Both the position numbers and the translations under genes were made by a program. Of a DNA stretch of 64,000 nt, positions 44,926-57,489 are shown piece by piece. The notes under the pieces are model-generated. The model was not told the DNA's origin, made no database searches, and worked only from the letters and a program-made list of their open reading frames with translations. Each line of letters begins with the position of its first letter. The stretch's first letter is position 1. Source of the DNA: Ceratotherium simum simum (taxonomy: Eukaryota; Chordata; Mammalia; Perissodactyla; Rhinocerotidae); NCBI RefSeq assembly GCF_000283155.1, contig NW_004454177.1:30025013-30089012 (forward strand), written 5' to 3'.

Positions 44926-47309
44926 AAGATGTCACTAAGTGGATTAAGAACTTGAAAAATATTTTCAGTCAGATAGTGTATTATAACACTAAAATATTAG
45001 AAAAAAATTTAAACATTTTATGTTGACTATGGTATTGGTAGCTCAAAGATAAAATAAATAGAAGCCATGAATTAGAGAAAACTTTGACTTCAAAACGGGG
45101 CTTTTTATTTTTTATTTTTATATTTTTAGACGAGAAAGTCTGATAGTTATAAAGCAGCTATTTGGATTTGGATTTTTGGATCCATGTTTGAATTTTTTTC
45201 CCCATGATATAATTCATAACTGATCGTATGAACATTCATTTTATGTCTTTTTCAAAAAAAATAGAACGTGTGCAAAGGACAAAGAAAATAAGGTCAATAA
45301 GATATATGAAGAAGCAAAATACACAGCACAAGGAAATATCAACTTTCCTTTAACCATCAATCACTAATAATATGTCAGCAAGCATGAGGTCATCTTTAAC
45401 TGGCAGTTCAATGGAAATAGATCATTTAAGTAAGGAAGGCAGTCTTACTAAATTCAACTCACCTATCAACAATTCCTTGACTATTTGACAAAACTGAAAG
45501 ACAGATGCATAAAATAAATACATAATAAAAAACTACAGCATGCAAATTAAAAGACTAGTCCTCCAAAATGGCTTTGGACTGAATTTTCAATCAGATTCAA
45601 CAAACTGAATTTGTAATAAGCTTTATATTTTACTTTCAAACTAAAGTATTTGTGTTTAAATAGAGAAAACATTCTTAGCTTAGTCTCCTTAAAAGTAGGT
45701 TCTTTTTGAGGGGAGAGGAAAGTTATTTTCATTCTGAACACTACAAAATACACATTAACAAAACTTGTTTTAGGCATGAACTAGATATGAATTTAATCTC
45801 TTTTTGCCATAGATGTGCATACACTCTATTGGACCTTATATGTTTATGAGAACAAGAGATGAACTACAATTCTCTCAACCATTTAAATAAATACTTGTTA
45901 TAATAATATTCACAGCAATAGAACTTACTCTTCTTTTATCCTACTATAATCCCAGGTCTCCAAGGAGAAAGAATTTGAGAACCACTGTTTAAATGGAATA
46001 ATTTTATCAAAATTTTGGTAAAAAAATGTTTAGATTTTAAGTGATAGAAGAGTTGTCTGCAAGTATAAACAGAGAAAGCATGGAGGACAGGATAATTCTA
46101 AAATCTTTAATATTTCATTAAAGAACAGTACCTTCTTCAAGTAATTTATTGTATCTGGAAATTTGAGGGGGAAATGGAAAAAAACACATTGGAAGAAACA
46201 GTGCTCCTGCAAATCTCCAGTTCGATATATGTGTAATCGATTGTTAATCTGACTTTTCCTGTTGCTTTAGAATTGCATCTAAATATCACCACAAGCATTC
46301 TAAAGAGAGCTTCCAGGAGGGTTTACCGAGAGAAATAGATAACCATCAACCCCAGTGGCACCCCTCAGAACTGTGTGAGAGAAAAAACAGAAGCACAAGG
46401 GTCCATGAACAGAGTTGTAGGAAGTGTAGACATCCTAGTAAAATTTTATATCCTCCCTTCACAAAGGGAGGGTAAAAGCTGCTGCTCTCATCCAAATAAG
46501 GAGGCTCCCAGAGAACCACTTATTGGAGTGCTTGTGAGAAGATGAAATGGCATCCCACTGTCTAGGTGGACACGTGCCGTGTATCATACCTCATGATCTT
46601 TTGTGAAGGAGAAAGAGAGAAGAGGAGAGATAATGCTAAGTGAAGAGAGGAGACAGCAGTGGGACATCCGACATTTAAAGTGCTTGCCATGATAAGGATG
46701 TGAGAATTTCCTGTGAGCCAGATAAGAAGGTAAATAGAGTTGAGAAGCCATTTCAGAAGCTGATTCCAGCAGTGAGAGAAATTATGTACTGTTGGGAGAG
46801 AGAGCTGAAGGAAGGTGTGAAGAGAATGGCTTCCACATTATGAAACTGTTCTATGGGATAACCTCCTCCAAAATTCCCAGTGATCTCACACATGTTCCAC
46901 ATAAGAGAGTCACTATTTAGAGGCCGGCCATACCCACCTCCTTGAAAGCCAAGAGAATTACAAAGGCACTAATTAAGTAAAAAGATTTCTGCCCATTTCC
47001 CCATCTCAGATCCTAGAAAAAGGCAAGAGGAGAGTAAAAGAGCTGATTATGCCTTTCTTCACACCAAGACCCTCAGGCTGAGGTTTAGTCATCATTATAC
47101 AAAGGGAAGAATATGAACTTAAAATATTCAACTGATTTAAATTGTACTGAACTGGACTGGCCTTTTTTCAACCAAAAGTGACCAGAAAGTTATGGGATTG
47201 CCTGAGATGTAACTAAAACAGGAAGGGGAGATTTCACATAGCATGTTTGAAGCTAGTAGTTAGAATCTTTTTTAGTGGTGTAAATATCACCATCTAATTG
47301 CAAATATTT
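44926..47309. other. Unassigned tract
   Basis: About 2.4 kb without an assignable repeat, apart from a short hAT-like end ('tttgagaaccactg') near 45974-45988. No frame longer than about 76 codons. Confidence 0.4.
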
Positions 47310-47320
47310 AATAAATTATT

Positions 47321-47569
47321 ATTATTATTTGTGTGTGTGTGTGAGGGAGATCAGGCCTGAGCTAACATCCATGCCAATCCTCCTCTTCTTTTTTGCTGAG
47401 GAAGACTGGCCCTGGGCTAACATCTGTGCCCATCTTCCTCCACTTTATATGGGATGCCGCCACAGCATGGCCTGACAAGCAGGTGCATCGGTGCACGCCT
47501 GGGATCTGAACCCCGGGCTGCCAGCCGCGGAGCACATGCACTTAACCACTATGCCACGGGGCTGGCCCC
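47321..47569 (-). mobile_element. ERE SINE
   Basis: Antisense copy: the A-tail side has TTA and GT repeats (about 47320-47342), then 'ggcctgagctaacatccatg', the body and the head ending 'cacggggctggcccc'. The target duplication is aataaattatt (47310-47320) against aataaattact (47570-47580). Confidence 0.92.
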
Positions 47570-47580
47570 AATAAATTACT

Positions 47581-49024
47581 TATATATACAAATTTCTAAT
47601 ACTAGCCAGAATAATTCATTATATCTAATCCAATAATACTTCTCTGATGGTAGCATCTAACATGCTTTGGTAAAGAAGCAGAGTAATTTCCCTTAATACA
47701 AACTCAAAAAGTTTAGTGATATTCCCCTACCTTGATCTTGACTTAATCCTTCATTAATTTAACTAAAATCTTCTTGAACTAATTCATGTTTAAGCCTTTT
47801 TCATCTCTTAGTATTGACTTATGTACTCTCATTTGTCTCAAGTTTATTCTTTCAAGTTTGAAAGAGTTACTCCAAGTAAATAAGTCAACGTTGACATTAT
47901 CCATTGTCTTCGTGATTTCTTACTCTTAGGTGATTACTACTTGCAGATTTTATCTTTTCTAACAGAAAGTCCTATATTTCAAGCTGTTGTCACATATGTA
48001 AAAGGCTCCAAGCTTTGCACTGTATTTGAATTAAATCTGTCAAAGGCAGCACTAATTTTTGGCAGTGATAGAGGAGTGCTAGTCAAAATGTTCTTTTTAA
48101 CCAGAGAACCCACACACGATGTTGAATTGATTACACGATGGTGGAGTTCGTTTATAAAGCAGTAAGTTAATTTTTCCAAGGCTAATAAATTCATTTACAG
48201 CTTAAGTAAATTCAATTTTCTATTAAAAACAACCACATTTTATTGGCTGAGTGAACAAAGACAATAACCTGTAACAAACATATTTTATAAGTTTTCTGGC
48301 CATCACAAACCTCACATATAAATATTACATTCCTGGGAGATTAACCAAAAAATTTATAGCTAAATAGTTGAATGTCTTGAGCTGTTCTCTTCTTCTTAGC
48401 AAACATAAAGAAAGAGAGGAGCTCATATAATCATGATAAGAAATGGAATATTTATAGATTTTAACTTAAGTAATTCCATTCCTGCTTGGCTGTCTTTCCA
48501 ACAGGACTCTTAATTGTAGAACCATTATAATCACAGAAATGTAAATATTTTCTTGTTTTCTTTCCTTTTTGTTGCTTAGAAAGGCAGTTTCACATGTCAC
48601 TTAAGTACTTATGTCGTGAGAAGAAAATAAGGTCAAAATTATTTTCTTTTCTAGGCCTCTTATCCAATTCTAATGTAACATACTTTTTTGTAAGTAAGAT
48701 CAGTTAAATTATAGCCTATTAATTTCTTATTTCTACTAATAAAAGCTGCATGTACTTTCTCTAAATTGTCTTCTGCCATTTTATAATATCTTGAGGCTGA
48801 GAACCAGAAATTCCAAATGTGGCAATTTCAACAGTTTAGGGCAATGTTGGATAAGGGCTTTTTTGTTTTATTTCCAATGTCTTTTTTGGTGAGAGCAAGT
48901 ATTTCTTGATCATGTTTGGAAACATTATCATACTGAGAAAATATCATCAGTAGGTAGCCTTTTAGGACTTTAGACTCTTTCCTATGTCAGAAATAAAAAC
49001 CCAAAGCTACAAATTCACTATTTT
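47581..49024. other. Unassigned tract with an exon-like segment
   Basis: No repeats were recognised. The splice-bounded segment at 47966-48161 is described separately. Confidence 0.4.
47966..48161 (+). other. Exon-like segment, 196 bp, open in one frame
   Basis: The acceptor 'gattttatcttttctaacag' ends at 47965, and the donor 'gtaagt' begins at 48162. The frame that runs through the segment stays open (about 65 codons) and meets its first stop inside the donor, so the open part ends exactly where the exon would end. The predicted peptide includes 'QAVVTYVKGSKLCTVFELN' and is not recognised. The reverse strand is open too, which weakens the coding argument. Confidence 0.3.
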
Positions 49025-49135
49025 TATAAATACTTACCATTTACTGCATGCAAAGAAGTATGCTGAGGATTCAGAGGAAGAACCTAAGTCCCTGCAATCA
49101 AGATATTCAGAGCTGAATGTACATAGTGTTTTACA
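49025..49135 (-). mobile_element. L2 3' fragment, antisense
   Basis: The phrases 'taccatttactgcatgcaaa', 'gtatgctgaggattcagagg' and 'cctaagtccctgcaatcaag' follow antisense L2 order. Confidence 0.55.
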
Positions 49136-51325
49136 ATAGCAGTGGATAATTATAAATAAAGAGTGTATTTAAAAACCACTGTATAATTTGAGGCTTTTTT
49201 AAAAATACATATTAATGATTCTCTTATTAAATTTGGTATAGTTTTAAAGAATGATGGAACACAAACCAGAGGCCTGAAGAATTCTAATTCTATACTTTCA
49301 TTGTTTAAGAAGGCTTGGTAAGGAATCAGCAATTATTGGAGGTATTTAATAAATTTTAATTCATTGTTTCAAGTTTCAAAACTTCAGGATCCAGTGAAAA
49401 ATATGTGCTATTTGGAAAGCCTCATTAACAAGAACTTTCCATTAAACAAAATACTTTTTGTTTATGTCTAAATCATACTGGGAACATGGAGAGTTATCAT
49501 ATTATTAGGAAACTTAGAGTCTAAAAATAATTAAACATTTAATTTTGAGGAAACATATGATATATACAGTAATCTTAGAATCAGATACATTAAAATATAT
49601 ATTTCTCAAATTTGTTTCTTGTTGAAATAAATAATTTTTCTGTAAAAGTGTAGATTGAGTTTTTCTCTGCATTTTGTAGAACATTGCTTTCCTATTTCTT
49701 TATTACATTTTCTAGGCTAAGATAAATATCTATTTTTTATTTCCTCCTTCCAAATTGATCCCTTGAATATCTATTCTCAGCATTTTATTCAAATCCGGAT
49801 ATTTAAACTACAAAGGTAACTAGTGACCTTCCTATGAGCAAATCAAAAGCCTCAGTCTGTTCAGACACATTACCAAATTATCTACCATCTGTCACTTTCC
49901 CTTACCTTCTTCACACACTTAACTGTCTCATACACTCACTCATCAAGAATAAAGAAAACATTTGTAAATCAAGGAAAGGCCATATAGTTACTACATGAAT
50001 ACAAAAAAGAAAAAGACCGGAAGGAGGCAATGGGTAACCAGGCAAAATACAAAAAGTAGAAAAGCAGGAGGATGGGAGAAGAAGCAAAAAATACGCAAAA
50101 GGTAAAGTGAATGAAGGAGAGATATGAGAGAACTGTTCACAAAGTTACTACAGAATCTTTGTTAATGATGTCTGGTCTTTCTCCTCCACTAACTGTTTGA
50201 GGGAGAGCCTTTATTAAGTTAACTTGAAGCCTTAAAGCACTACATGCATTGTAATATGTTTAGCAGGTGCTTAATAACAGTCTTAATTACTATTGAAAAA
50301 ACCTTACATTTTTTTACAAATCCAAATCTGATTGTTGATATAACTATGAACTAAGTATACGCTATTATATTGTGACATGTACAATTGATTTTTAAGGAAT
50401 GCTGTTACATTTACTACTTGCATAATTGCAGACTTTGTTCTAGTTATATCATGGCATGTGAATGCGGCTAAGCAAATTGCAGTGGTTATAGGTTTTCCCA
50501 GAGTTAATCTATATTTGGTTAAATTATTGGAGTATAAGGGTTTTTTTTAAGTTTGAACATGTTCCCAATCTGTTTTTAATTTTCTGCCATTTAGTTTTAC
50601 AAGATGCAATATTGGTACACAATACAAGTGGCAGAATGTGGTGCCACTCATTTCTAAAATGACATAAAACCTCTTGTACAGTAATTGTCAGGCCGCATGT
50701 AAAATTCATTTTTTCTTCATTTCTTTTGTAATAGAAGTTTATGACCACAATTTGACCTAAAAGAAATCAAACAAATGTGTTAGTGCCCAAACCACAAGAA
50801 GCAAAGACAAAAACGCAGAGACTTCCAAGTTTAAAAAGAAACTCTTATTTGTTTAATTATTGATCTGGAAATAAATTAGTGTATTTCTTAAATATGAATA
50901 TCTGATGGGGTCTGCATTTTTCTAGCTTTCTTTTCAAAATACAGGGTCAAACAAGGTATTTTTTCCATCTGCCAGAACAAAGGAAAGATCAACACAAACA
51001 TAACAGGTACTCATTTCCTTTATATGTAGGAGTGCTAGTAATAGAAACAGATTTTCCTGAGGACAAGCGGGAGAAAAAGAAAGTATTTTATTATGGAAAG
51101 AACTCTGAACTCAGTCAAGTGAAAAGAGTCCTAGACCTGCTTTGCCTCCAACACTCTGGGCACACGTGGGCAGCTTGGTCAGGTGCTCGGCATTAAGGTT
51201 TCACCTCTGAGCTGATGGAATAAATCAATGGCTTTTAAATTGTGTTTCAGAGTGGCTGTAGCGGTTCCATAAATTTTTTATTCTAGTTTAATTTTTAAAT
51301 ATATATATATATAACTTAACTATAT
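49136..51325. other. Unassigned tract
   Basis: AT-rich, with one ancient repeat-like block (50196-50292) resembling 52709-52806. TA-rich runs occur near 51297-51335. Confidence 0.4.
50196..50292 (+). repeat. Ancient dispersed block, partner of 52709-52806
   Basis: The shared phrases, in order, are 'agcctttattaagtta', 'cattgtaata', 'gcaggtgctt' and 'agtcttaatta'. Identity is roughly three quarters by eye. The family is not recognised. Confidence 0.6.
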
Positions 51326-51329
51326 ATAT

Positions 51330-51835
51330 AATTGTGATAAACATAAACATAACACAAAACATAACATAAACATAACATAAAATTTACCATCTTACCCATT
51401 TTTGAGTTCACAGTGCAGTAGTATTAAGTATATTCACATTGTTGTGCAATCAATCTCCACACTTCATCATCTTGCAAAATCCAAACTCTACACCCATTAA
51501 ACAACTCTCCATTTCGCCCTGTCCCAGCCCCTGGTAACCACCAACCTACTTTCTGTTTCTATGAGTATGACTACTCTAAATACCTCATACAAGCAGAATC
51601 ATATAATTTTTGCCTTTTTGTGACTAGCTTATTTCACTTAGCGTAATGTCCTCAAGGTTTATCCATGTTGTAGCACGTGTCAGGATTTTCTTCCTTTTAC
51701 AGAGTGAATAATATTTCATTGTATGTATATGATACATTTTTTTTATCCATTCATTCATTAATGGACATTTTGGTTGCTTCTACATTTTGACTATGGTGAA
51801 TAATACTGCTATGAACATGGGTATACAAATGTTTT
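51330..51835 (-). mobile_element. L1 3' region, antisense
   Basis: Phrases are 'aaatttaccatcttacccat', 'ttgtgcaatcaatctccaca', 'cccctggtaaccaccaacct', 'gtcctcaaggtttatccatg' and 'gacattttggttgcttctac'. A pentamer-like run 'aacataaacataacacaaaa' lies at its left edge. Confidence 0.88.
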
Positions 51836-52379
51836 TATTTAAAAAATTTTATTAAAATTTTAAATATGTTTTAAGTACTTAAAATAAAATAGGAATGAAT
51901 AAGTGAACATTAAAATGTGTTATAAGCCAAAATTTCACCTGTTGCTGATCTCCAGTATATTAATGTGTTTTTGTATAAGCTTTGAAAAGGATGTTTAGCC
52001 TGGTTTCATGTTTACATATATCTGAATTTTTCTAAATATTTCATTAGCTATAAAGCTTATACTGTGACACTGGCCTTTTATTTAAATCTAGGTGTGTACA
52101 CATCTGCTCGTGTACAGAGAGTACACTGCTAAAGCACTCAGGCAACATACACAATTAAATGCCAGTCAATGTTTGGGCATTTCTGCTTGGTCCATATTTT
52201 CTTCATGGTATAGTAACTTTATAAGTAAATGCACTCTATATCATATCATAATATCATACTATGGTTTTATGATTACTGTATAAGAACTGTTTGTTGACTC
52301 ACTTTTATATCTCTGGCGAGAATATTAGCAATTGTTACATAAGGGTGGGAGACCCTTTTAATCATTTAGACAAATTATC
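51836..52379. other. Unassigned spacer
   Basis: AT-rich; nothing was recognised. Confidence 0.4.
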
Positions 52380-52700
52380 ATTTATCAGCTACTACTTTTC
52401 TCCCCAACTTTGTCAACCTGGTGAACTCCTACACATCCTTCACAACAGTACAAGTGTCACCTCTTCCAGGGAGCTTCATATAACTCTCTTCCACAACCTC
52501 ACAGATAGAGCTGCTCTCTCCTTTTGTTTCTCTACTGTAGCCTATACATTATTGCACACTTCTTTCAGTCCATCTTTGATGTTTCGTTGCTTTTATTTCT
52601 ATGAATCTAATTTTCCCTCTTCACTGTAAACTTCTTAAGGGCAAAGCCTGTGTCTTTATTCATATTTGTATCTGTAGACAATTGTATAATAATCGTTCAA
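52380..52700 (+). mobile_element. L2 3' region
   Basis: L2 order: 'tgtcaacctggtgaactcct', 'acacatccttcacaacagta', 'gtcacctcttccagggagct', 'gtaaacttcttaagggcaaa' and 'gcctgtgtctttattc', then 'ttcaataaa'. Confidence 0.85.
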
Positions 52701-52708
52701 TAAAAGAT

Positions 52709-52806
52709 TTATGAGAAAGCAAGCCTTTAATAAGTTAAATTTAAGCCTCAAAGGACTTCACACATTGTAATACACTTGGCAGGTGCTTCATAATAGTCTT
52801 AATTAT
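52709..52806 (+). repeat. Ancient dispersed block, partner of 50196-50292
   Basis: Directly repeated counterpart about 2.5 kb downstream of its partner. It lies just after the L2 3' end. Confidence 0.6.
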
Positions 52807-53600
52807 GATCCATGCATGAATAGACAAATGTTAAGTATCCCTGCCCTTCTAGATAGTTTATTTGATGAATGTCCTCAGATTCCAAAATTATGTTTTGAAA
52901 AATAGTTACCATTTACAACAACTCACCTGTGTGATGCAGTATTTTCTCTCAACAGCACAACCAAATCGAAATACAGAAATAAATTGGATATTGTGTCTAA
53001 TATAAATTGCAACTGCCAAGTTTAGATTTTTAGACATTTGTGTTCATCAAAACGGACTCATTGTCTTATTAAGTTAAAAAAATAGCTATTATAAATCTAA
53101 ATTTATAAGAAATTTATACTAATTAAATTCCACTTTTATTGGTGTTGAAAATTGGGATTACCCATACAAACTTATTTGGTAAGAAGAGATTCTATTAATA
53201 AAACAAAAATAAAGATTTGAAGAACTTGTGGTCAGATGATCTCTGAGGACTCTCCCAGCTCTCACATTTTATGAGTTAATAGTTACTCTTCACTTTCGTC
53301 TTGTCTTTATACTCTCAGTCATGCTTTAGATAGCCCATGGAATTCTCTGCTCCCAACCTGCAGTACCAAACTGTACTGCACAAGGAAAAACCCTATACAA
53401 CTGGTGAACTCAAAGAGAATTCTTAAAGGCAGAGCTATGGATTTCACTCTGCTTCCCCTTACAAGGCCGTGAGCTTTAATCTTTGACCAAACTACACATT
53501 CGTTGTTCCACTGAATTATACAGGTGTGTGTCCTAAGATAGAGAATCACATCCAATTATAGGACATGAATGTTTATGGGTGCTACAACATGGATCAGACT
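52807..53600. other. Unassigned spacer
   Basis: Nothing was recognised. Confidence 0.4.
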
Positions 53601-55210
53601 TATGTCCACAAGTAATACTGTAGTGATGACAAAGTGTACTTGTTAAGTTCAATTCAAAAGCTATACATTAACACCCACTCAGTGCCCTGTTCTGTGCTAG
53701 ATTCTGGTGCTATCTCTTTCTACTTACCTTCACAGAGAAGTTCTTTGAAAGAAAAAACTACATATTTATCTCCTCCTCCTCCTCACCTCCCAGACCTTCT
53801 TCAACCTTCAACCATCAGGCTTATACCCCACCACTCCATATAAACCATTTTGGAAAATGGTTTTTCCATTTTACTCATGACTTCCTAATTGCCAAATTCA
53901 ATAGACTCCCGTCAATTTTTACCCTATTTTTCCTCTATGCTGCATTTCTCATGTTGACTGCTTGTTCCTACCTTCACTTCTGTAAGTCCATTATCTCCTT
54001 CTATTCCCACCTTTTAAATATCTTTCCTCCTAGAGCTCCCTTTTATCTATTTATATCTTAAGTGTTACATTTTCCAATGCTCCGTCCTTTCCTTTCTTCT
54101 TTTCTCTTCTCACTCTCACTAGATGATCTCATCCTTATACATGGCTTCAGTCACCATTTATATACTGATAGATCCCAAGGCCACAGTTCTAATCCAGAAC
54201 ATTCCCTTGATTCCAAATGCTGCCTTTTATCTCTTCTTGGAAGCCCAACAGGCACCTCGATCTAAATCTATCGAAAACCGACCTTGTCATCTTTTCTCCT
54301 GGATTTATTTCGTCCTTCATCTCTTGCCTAAGCTATTGCAAAGTCTCCCAACTTATCTCCTTGTTGCCAGATTCCCATCCTTCAATCTATCCACTAAAAC
54401 TTTGTTAGAGTGAAGTTTCAAAAATGTAAATAGGATTTGTCACTTCCATGCATAAAACCCATTCCTGACTCCAAGTACCCAGGTAATAATGTCCAAGTTT
54501 CTTGATATGATATGGCAGGCTTTCCTGACCACATCCCTACCTACGTTTACAGCTCTATCTTGTGCACTGCCTCACACAAATTATTTTTAATTTTCAAATA
54601 AACCACACTATGTATGCCCTTTTCACACTATCCATCTGTGTAGAATGTTCTATCTCACACTTTGTCAATCTGGTGAACTGCTGTACATCCTTCAATATAG
54701 TTCAAGAGTTCCTCTCTAATGACGCTTCCCATCACTGCATCTTACATCCCAGTAAACAGAAAGGCTCTATCTTTTGTGATTCCACTGTAGCCAATACACA
54801 CTTCCATCATGGTACTTATGATTTAGTGATTCTATTTTTTTGGGGGGCGGGGGTGAGGGAGATTAGCCCTGAGCTAACGTCTATTGCCAATCCTCCTCTT
54901 TTTGCTGAGGAAGATTGGCCCTGAGCTAACATCTGTGTCCATTTCCTCTACTTTATATATGGGACACCTGCCACAGTATGGCTTGATAAGCAGTGCATAG
55001 GTCTGCGCCCGGGATCCGAACCTGCGAACCCTGGGCCGCCAAAGCAGAACACATGAACTTAACCACTACGCCACGGGGCCGACCCCAATTGACCCTATTT
55101 TTTATAGTGTCTGCTTTACCTTTACATACTTTAAGCTCCTTAAAGGCAGAGGTTATGTCTTATTCATCATTTTATCCCCAACCTGTCACATATTAAGTAT
55201 GCAATAAGTG
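53601..55210 (+). mobile_element. L2 element, split by an ERE
   Basis: Sense L2. At about 54120-54250 the translation keeps a reverse-transcriptase remnant in which 'HHLYTDRSQ' stands where the Y-A-D-D catalytic motif of active elements lies; one catalytic Asp is lost. The 3' part 'tttgtcaatctggtgaactg' to 'ctgcatcttacatcccagta' continues to the ERE at 54841. It resumes after 55103 with 'ttaaagctccttaaaggcag'-type 3' end text. Several frames of 60-120 codons across it are relics of the L2 ORF and its shadows. Confidence 0.82.
54841..55089 (-). mobile_element. ERE SINE inside the L2
   Basis: Antisense: a G-rich 'ggggggcgggggtgagg' variant near the A-tail side, 'gccctgagctaacgtctatt', the body, then the head ending 'cacggggccgacccc'. 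The target duplication is tgattctatttttt (54827-54840) against tgaccctatttttt (55090-55103). Confidence 0.92.
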
Positions 55211-57470
55211 AGTGGTAAAAGCATGTTTGCATGAGTAAATTAATGTGAACTTTTCTTGCCCTCATCTGTCTCAAAGTCTAATGGGGAGATATATACAAAC
55301 ATCAGAATTATAACAGAGTGTGTATTGCAATGGTTGACTGGTGTGCATTCTGTTATTTCCAGATAGGTCAAGGGAAAACACATATATTCATTGTGAACAT
55401 GAGGTGTGTTTCCTGTGACTTTTGTGATTCGTGTATGTCATTCCTCCCATTTCCTACTTCTACTATAACTATATAGTTGATTTTATACTATCTCCTAAAT
55501 ATTAACAGCTAAATAAAAATGCACATCTGAGTACAACATAAAATCAGTCAAACTATCCAGATAGCAGTTTATTTTCAGAGGAATGAATTTCATGAGAGAT
55601 ATGTGAGAAGATATCTCTTTTCAAGGAAAATGTATTTTTACCATGACCTGTGTTCTCTAGTTAAAATTAGCTATCGATTAGTAGACATTTAAGGTTGCTG
55701 TGCTTTTAGCTCTTGACAATTGTAGAATAGACTAAATAAGAGGATACAAAAAATCAAGTGGAAACTGGACCCAGTATTTGAAATTCTAAATTGTTCCCCA
55801 GGATTATTCGTGTTTTTTCCCATTGGAGTAGGGTCAGTGTGAGAGGGCTGAAGTAGATGGAGGAATGATGAAAGTAATGAGGGGAAGAGGTTGAGGAAAT
55901 TGTTCTGGAGCCCATGATTTAGGTTTCAAATAAAGATACTTTCTAAAGGAAATGAAATCGGTGATCTCAGTTTGCTCCTTAGCAACTACTGTAGCAAAGA
56001 CGCAACTTGAATGCATCAATGTGTTTCACATATTGGGACTCTCTGTGGAAGTGTGTAATGAGCTCCTGTTGGGGCAGTTTTTCACATTATGCTTCAGTGC
56101 TAGGGCATGCATTTGTCCCGATGTCTACAGCGTCCTGAGCTGCTCAACAAATTTTAAACATTCCGGAGATAAAAACAGTTTGAGGCTTTCTCTAAGCACT
56201 CTCCAAGGTACCAGGTTGATAACAAAGTGGAGCCCGAAAACCTTAAAACTGAAGCCTGCCTCACCTGAGTACTCAGCATGGCAAGAAACTGGGTAACATT
56301 TACATGAAAATCGCATATTCCACACGGCTATTGATGAGCTTCTTTTCAGAAAGAAATACAGCGTCATTTAATCAAAATGTAACACATTAGTAGGAAATTT
56401 GATGAGCTAGCACAAAGTCAATTGTGTTTGACGCCTTAATTTCAATTAACAACACATTTTAATTTTTTCTTCTTAACGGTTCACTTTTAAAAATCCATTC
56501 ATGAAAATTAAATAAACACAATGTGCTGAATTTAAAAATCTATCTTTATCTGTTTCCATTTCCATTCCTTTCTTTCTCAATTCCTTGCTTCCTTTTTTCC
56601 CGGTTAAAGAAAGATGAGAAGTGAAGAGGGACTGCCATCTACTGGAATATAGCAAACATTCCCGAAATAGTTGAACAGCACTAGATATCATAATGGCTTT
56701 GCCAAGGACATTCCCGGAGACAAAAGAAAAGGTTGTGATGCTTTAAGCTCTTTAAATGAAACCGTGGTTGATACATTCATTCCTTCATTCACTAATTTCA
56801 ACAAAATTGAATTTATAACTTCCAGTATTGCCAAGCACTAAGCTAAATCCATAGAACACAGAGATGACTAAATCATGACACTTGATCGAAAAACCATTTC
56901 ATTTTCTTTCCTTCCTCTGTTCACGTACTGTCAATACTATATGAATCTGTTTTTGTAGCATGCACTTGAATTAATGGATTGAGCCTCTGTGGATAATTTC
57001 TGGAAAATATTAAGTATTTACAGGCTATAGTGCCAGCAAAAAATCCCAGGAGGACTCCAGAAGCATAAAAATCTCTTAAATACCTCTTTCTTCACTCATT
57101 CAAAATTCAGTCTACTTATTTTAATATATTTAATAATCCTTTTAAATATTACCATCCACAAAGGAATGGAGAAAAGTAGTTCTGTTGAATGTGTTCCTTA
57201 ATAGGAGACACAGATAAAGGAATATCGGAAGTGGTACAGAATACACACAGATATTGATTTCACAATATTAATGCTGATTAATACATCAAGAATATTCAGC
57301 ATACACCTGTGAAACTTTGGCAAGCCTGCCCTAATACCTATGCTGGTGACTCCAATCAAACCGGAAACTAACTCAGGCAACGAAAAAGGCTATAATACAT
57401 GTGCTCATCAAAGACCAATAAAAAGGATTCTTGCATAAACATTAGAGATTAGAAGTATTTCAGTTATACA
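55211..57470. other. Quiet tract with candidate regulatory sequence
   Basis: It has low repeat content apart from an antisense L2-like piece near 56775-56890. It contains a candidate conserved non-coding block (56280-56480) and a CTCF-like motif (56632-56645). No gene was recognised. Confidence 0.4.
56632..56645 (-). promoter_or_regulatory. CTCF-like motif
   Basis: The complement reads ccagtagatggcag, which fits the core CTCF consensus CCASYAGRKGGCRS at every position. A single motif match of this length can occur by chance, and occupancy is unknown. Confidence 0.4.
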
Positions 57471-57489
57471 GTTTTTTATTATTTATTTT

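Noticed and set aside
47454..47636. 60-codon plus-strand frame
   Set aside because: Most of it is the antisense reading of an ERE SINE head.
53634..54924. Cluster of plus-strand frames of 60-120 codons that might suggest a gene
   Set aside because: They are broken pieces of the L2 ORF and flank, plus ERE sequence.
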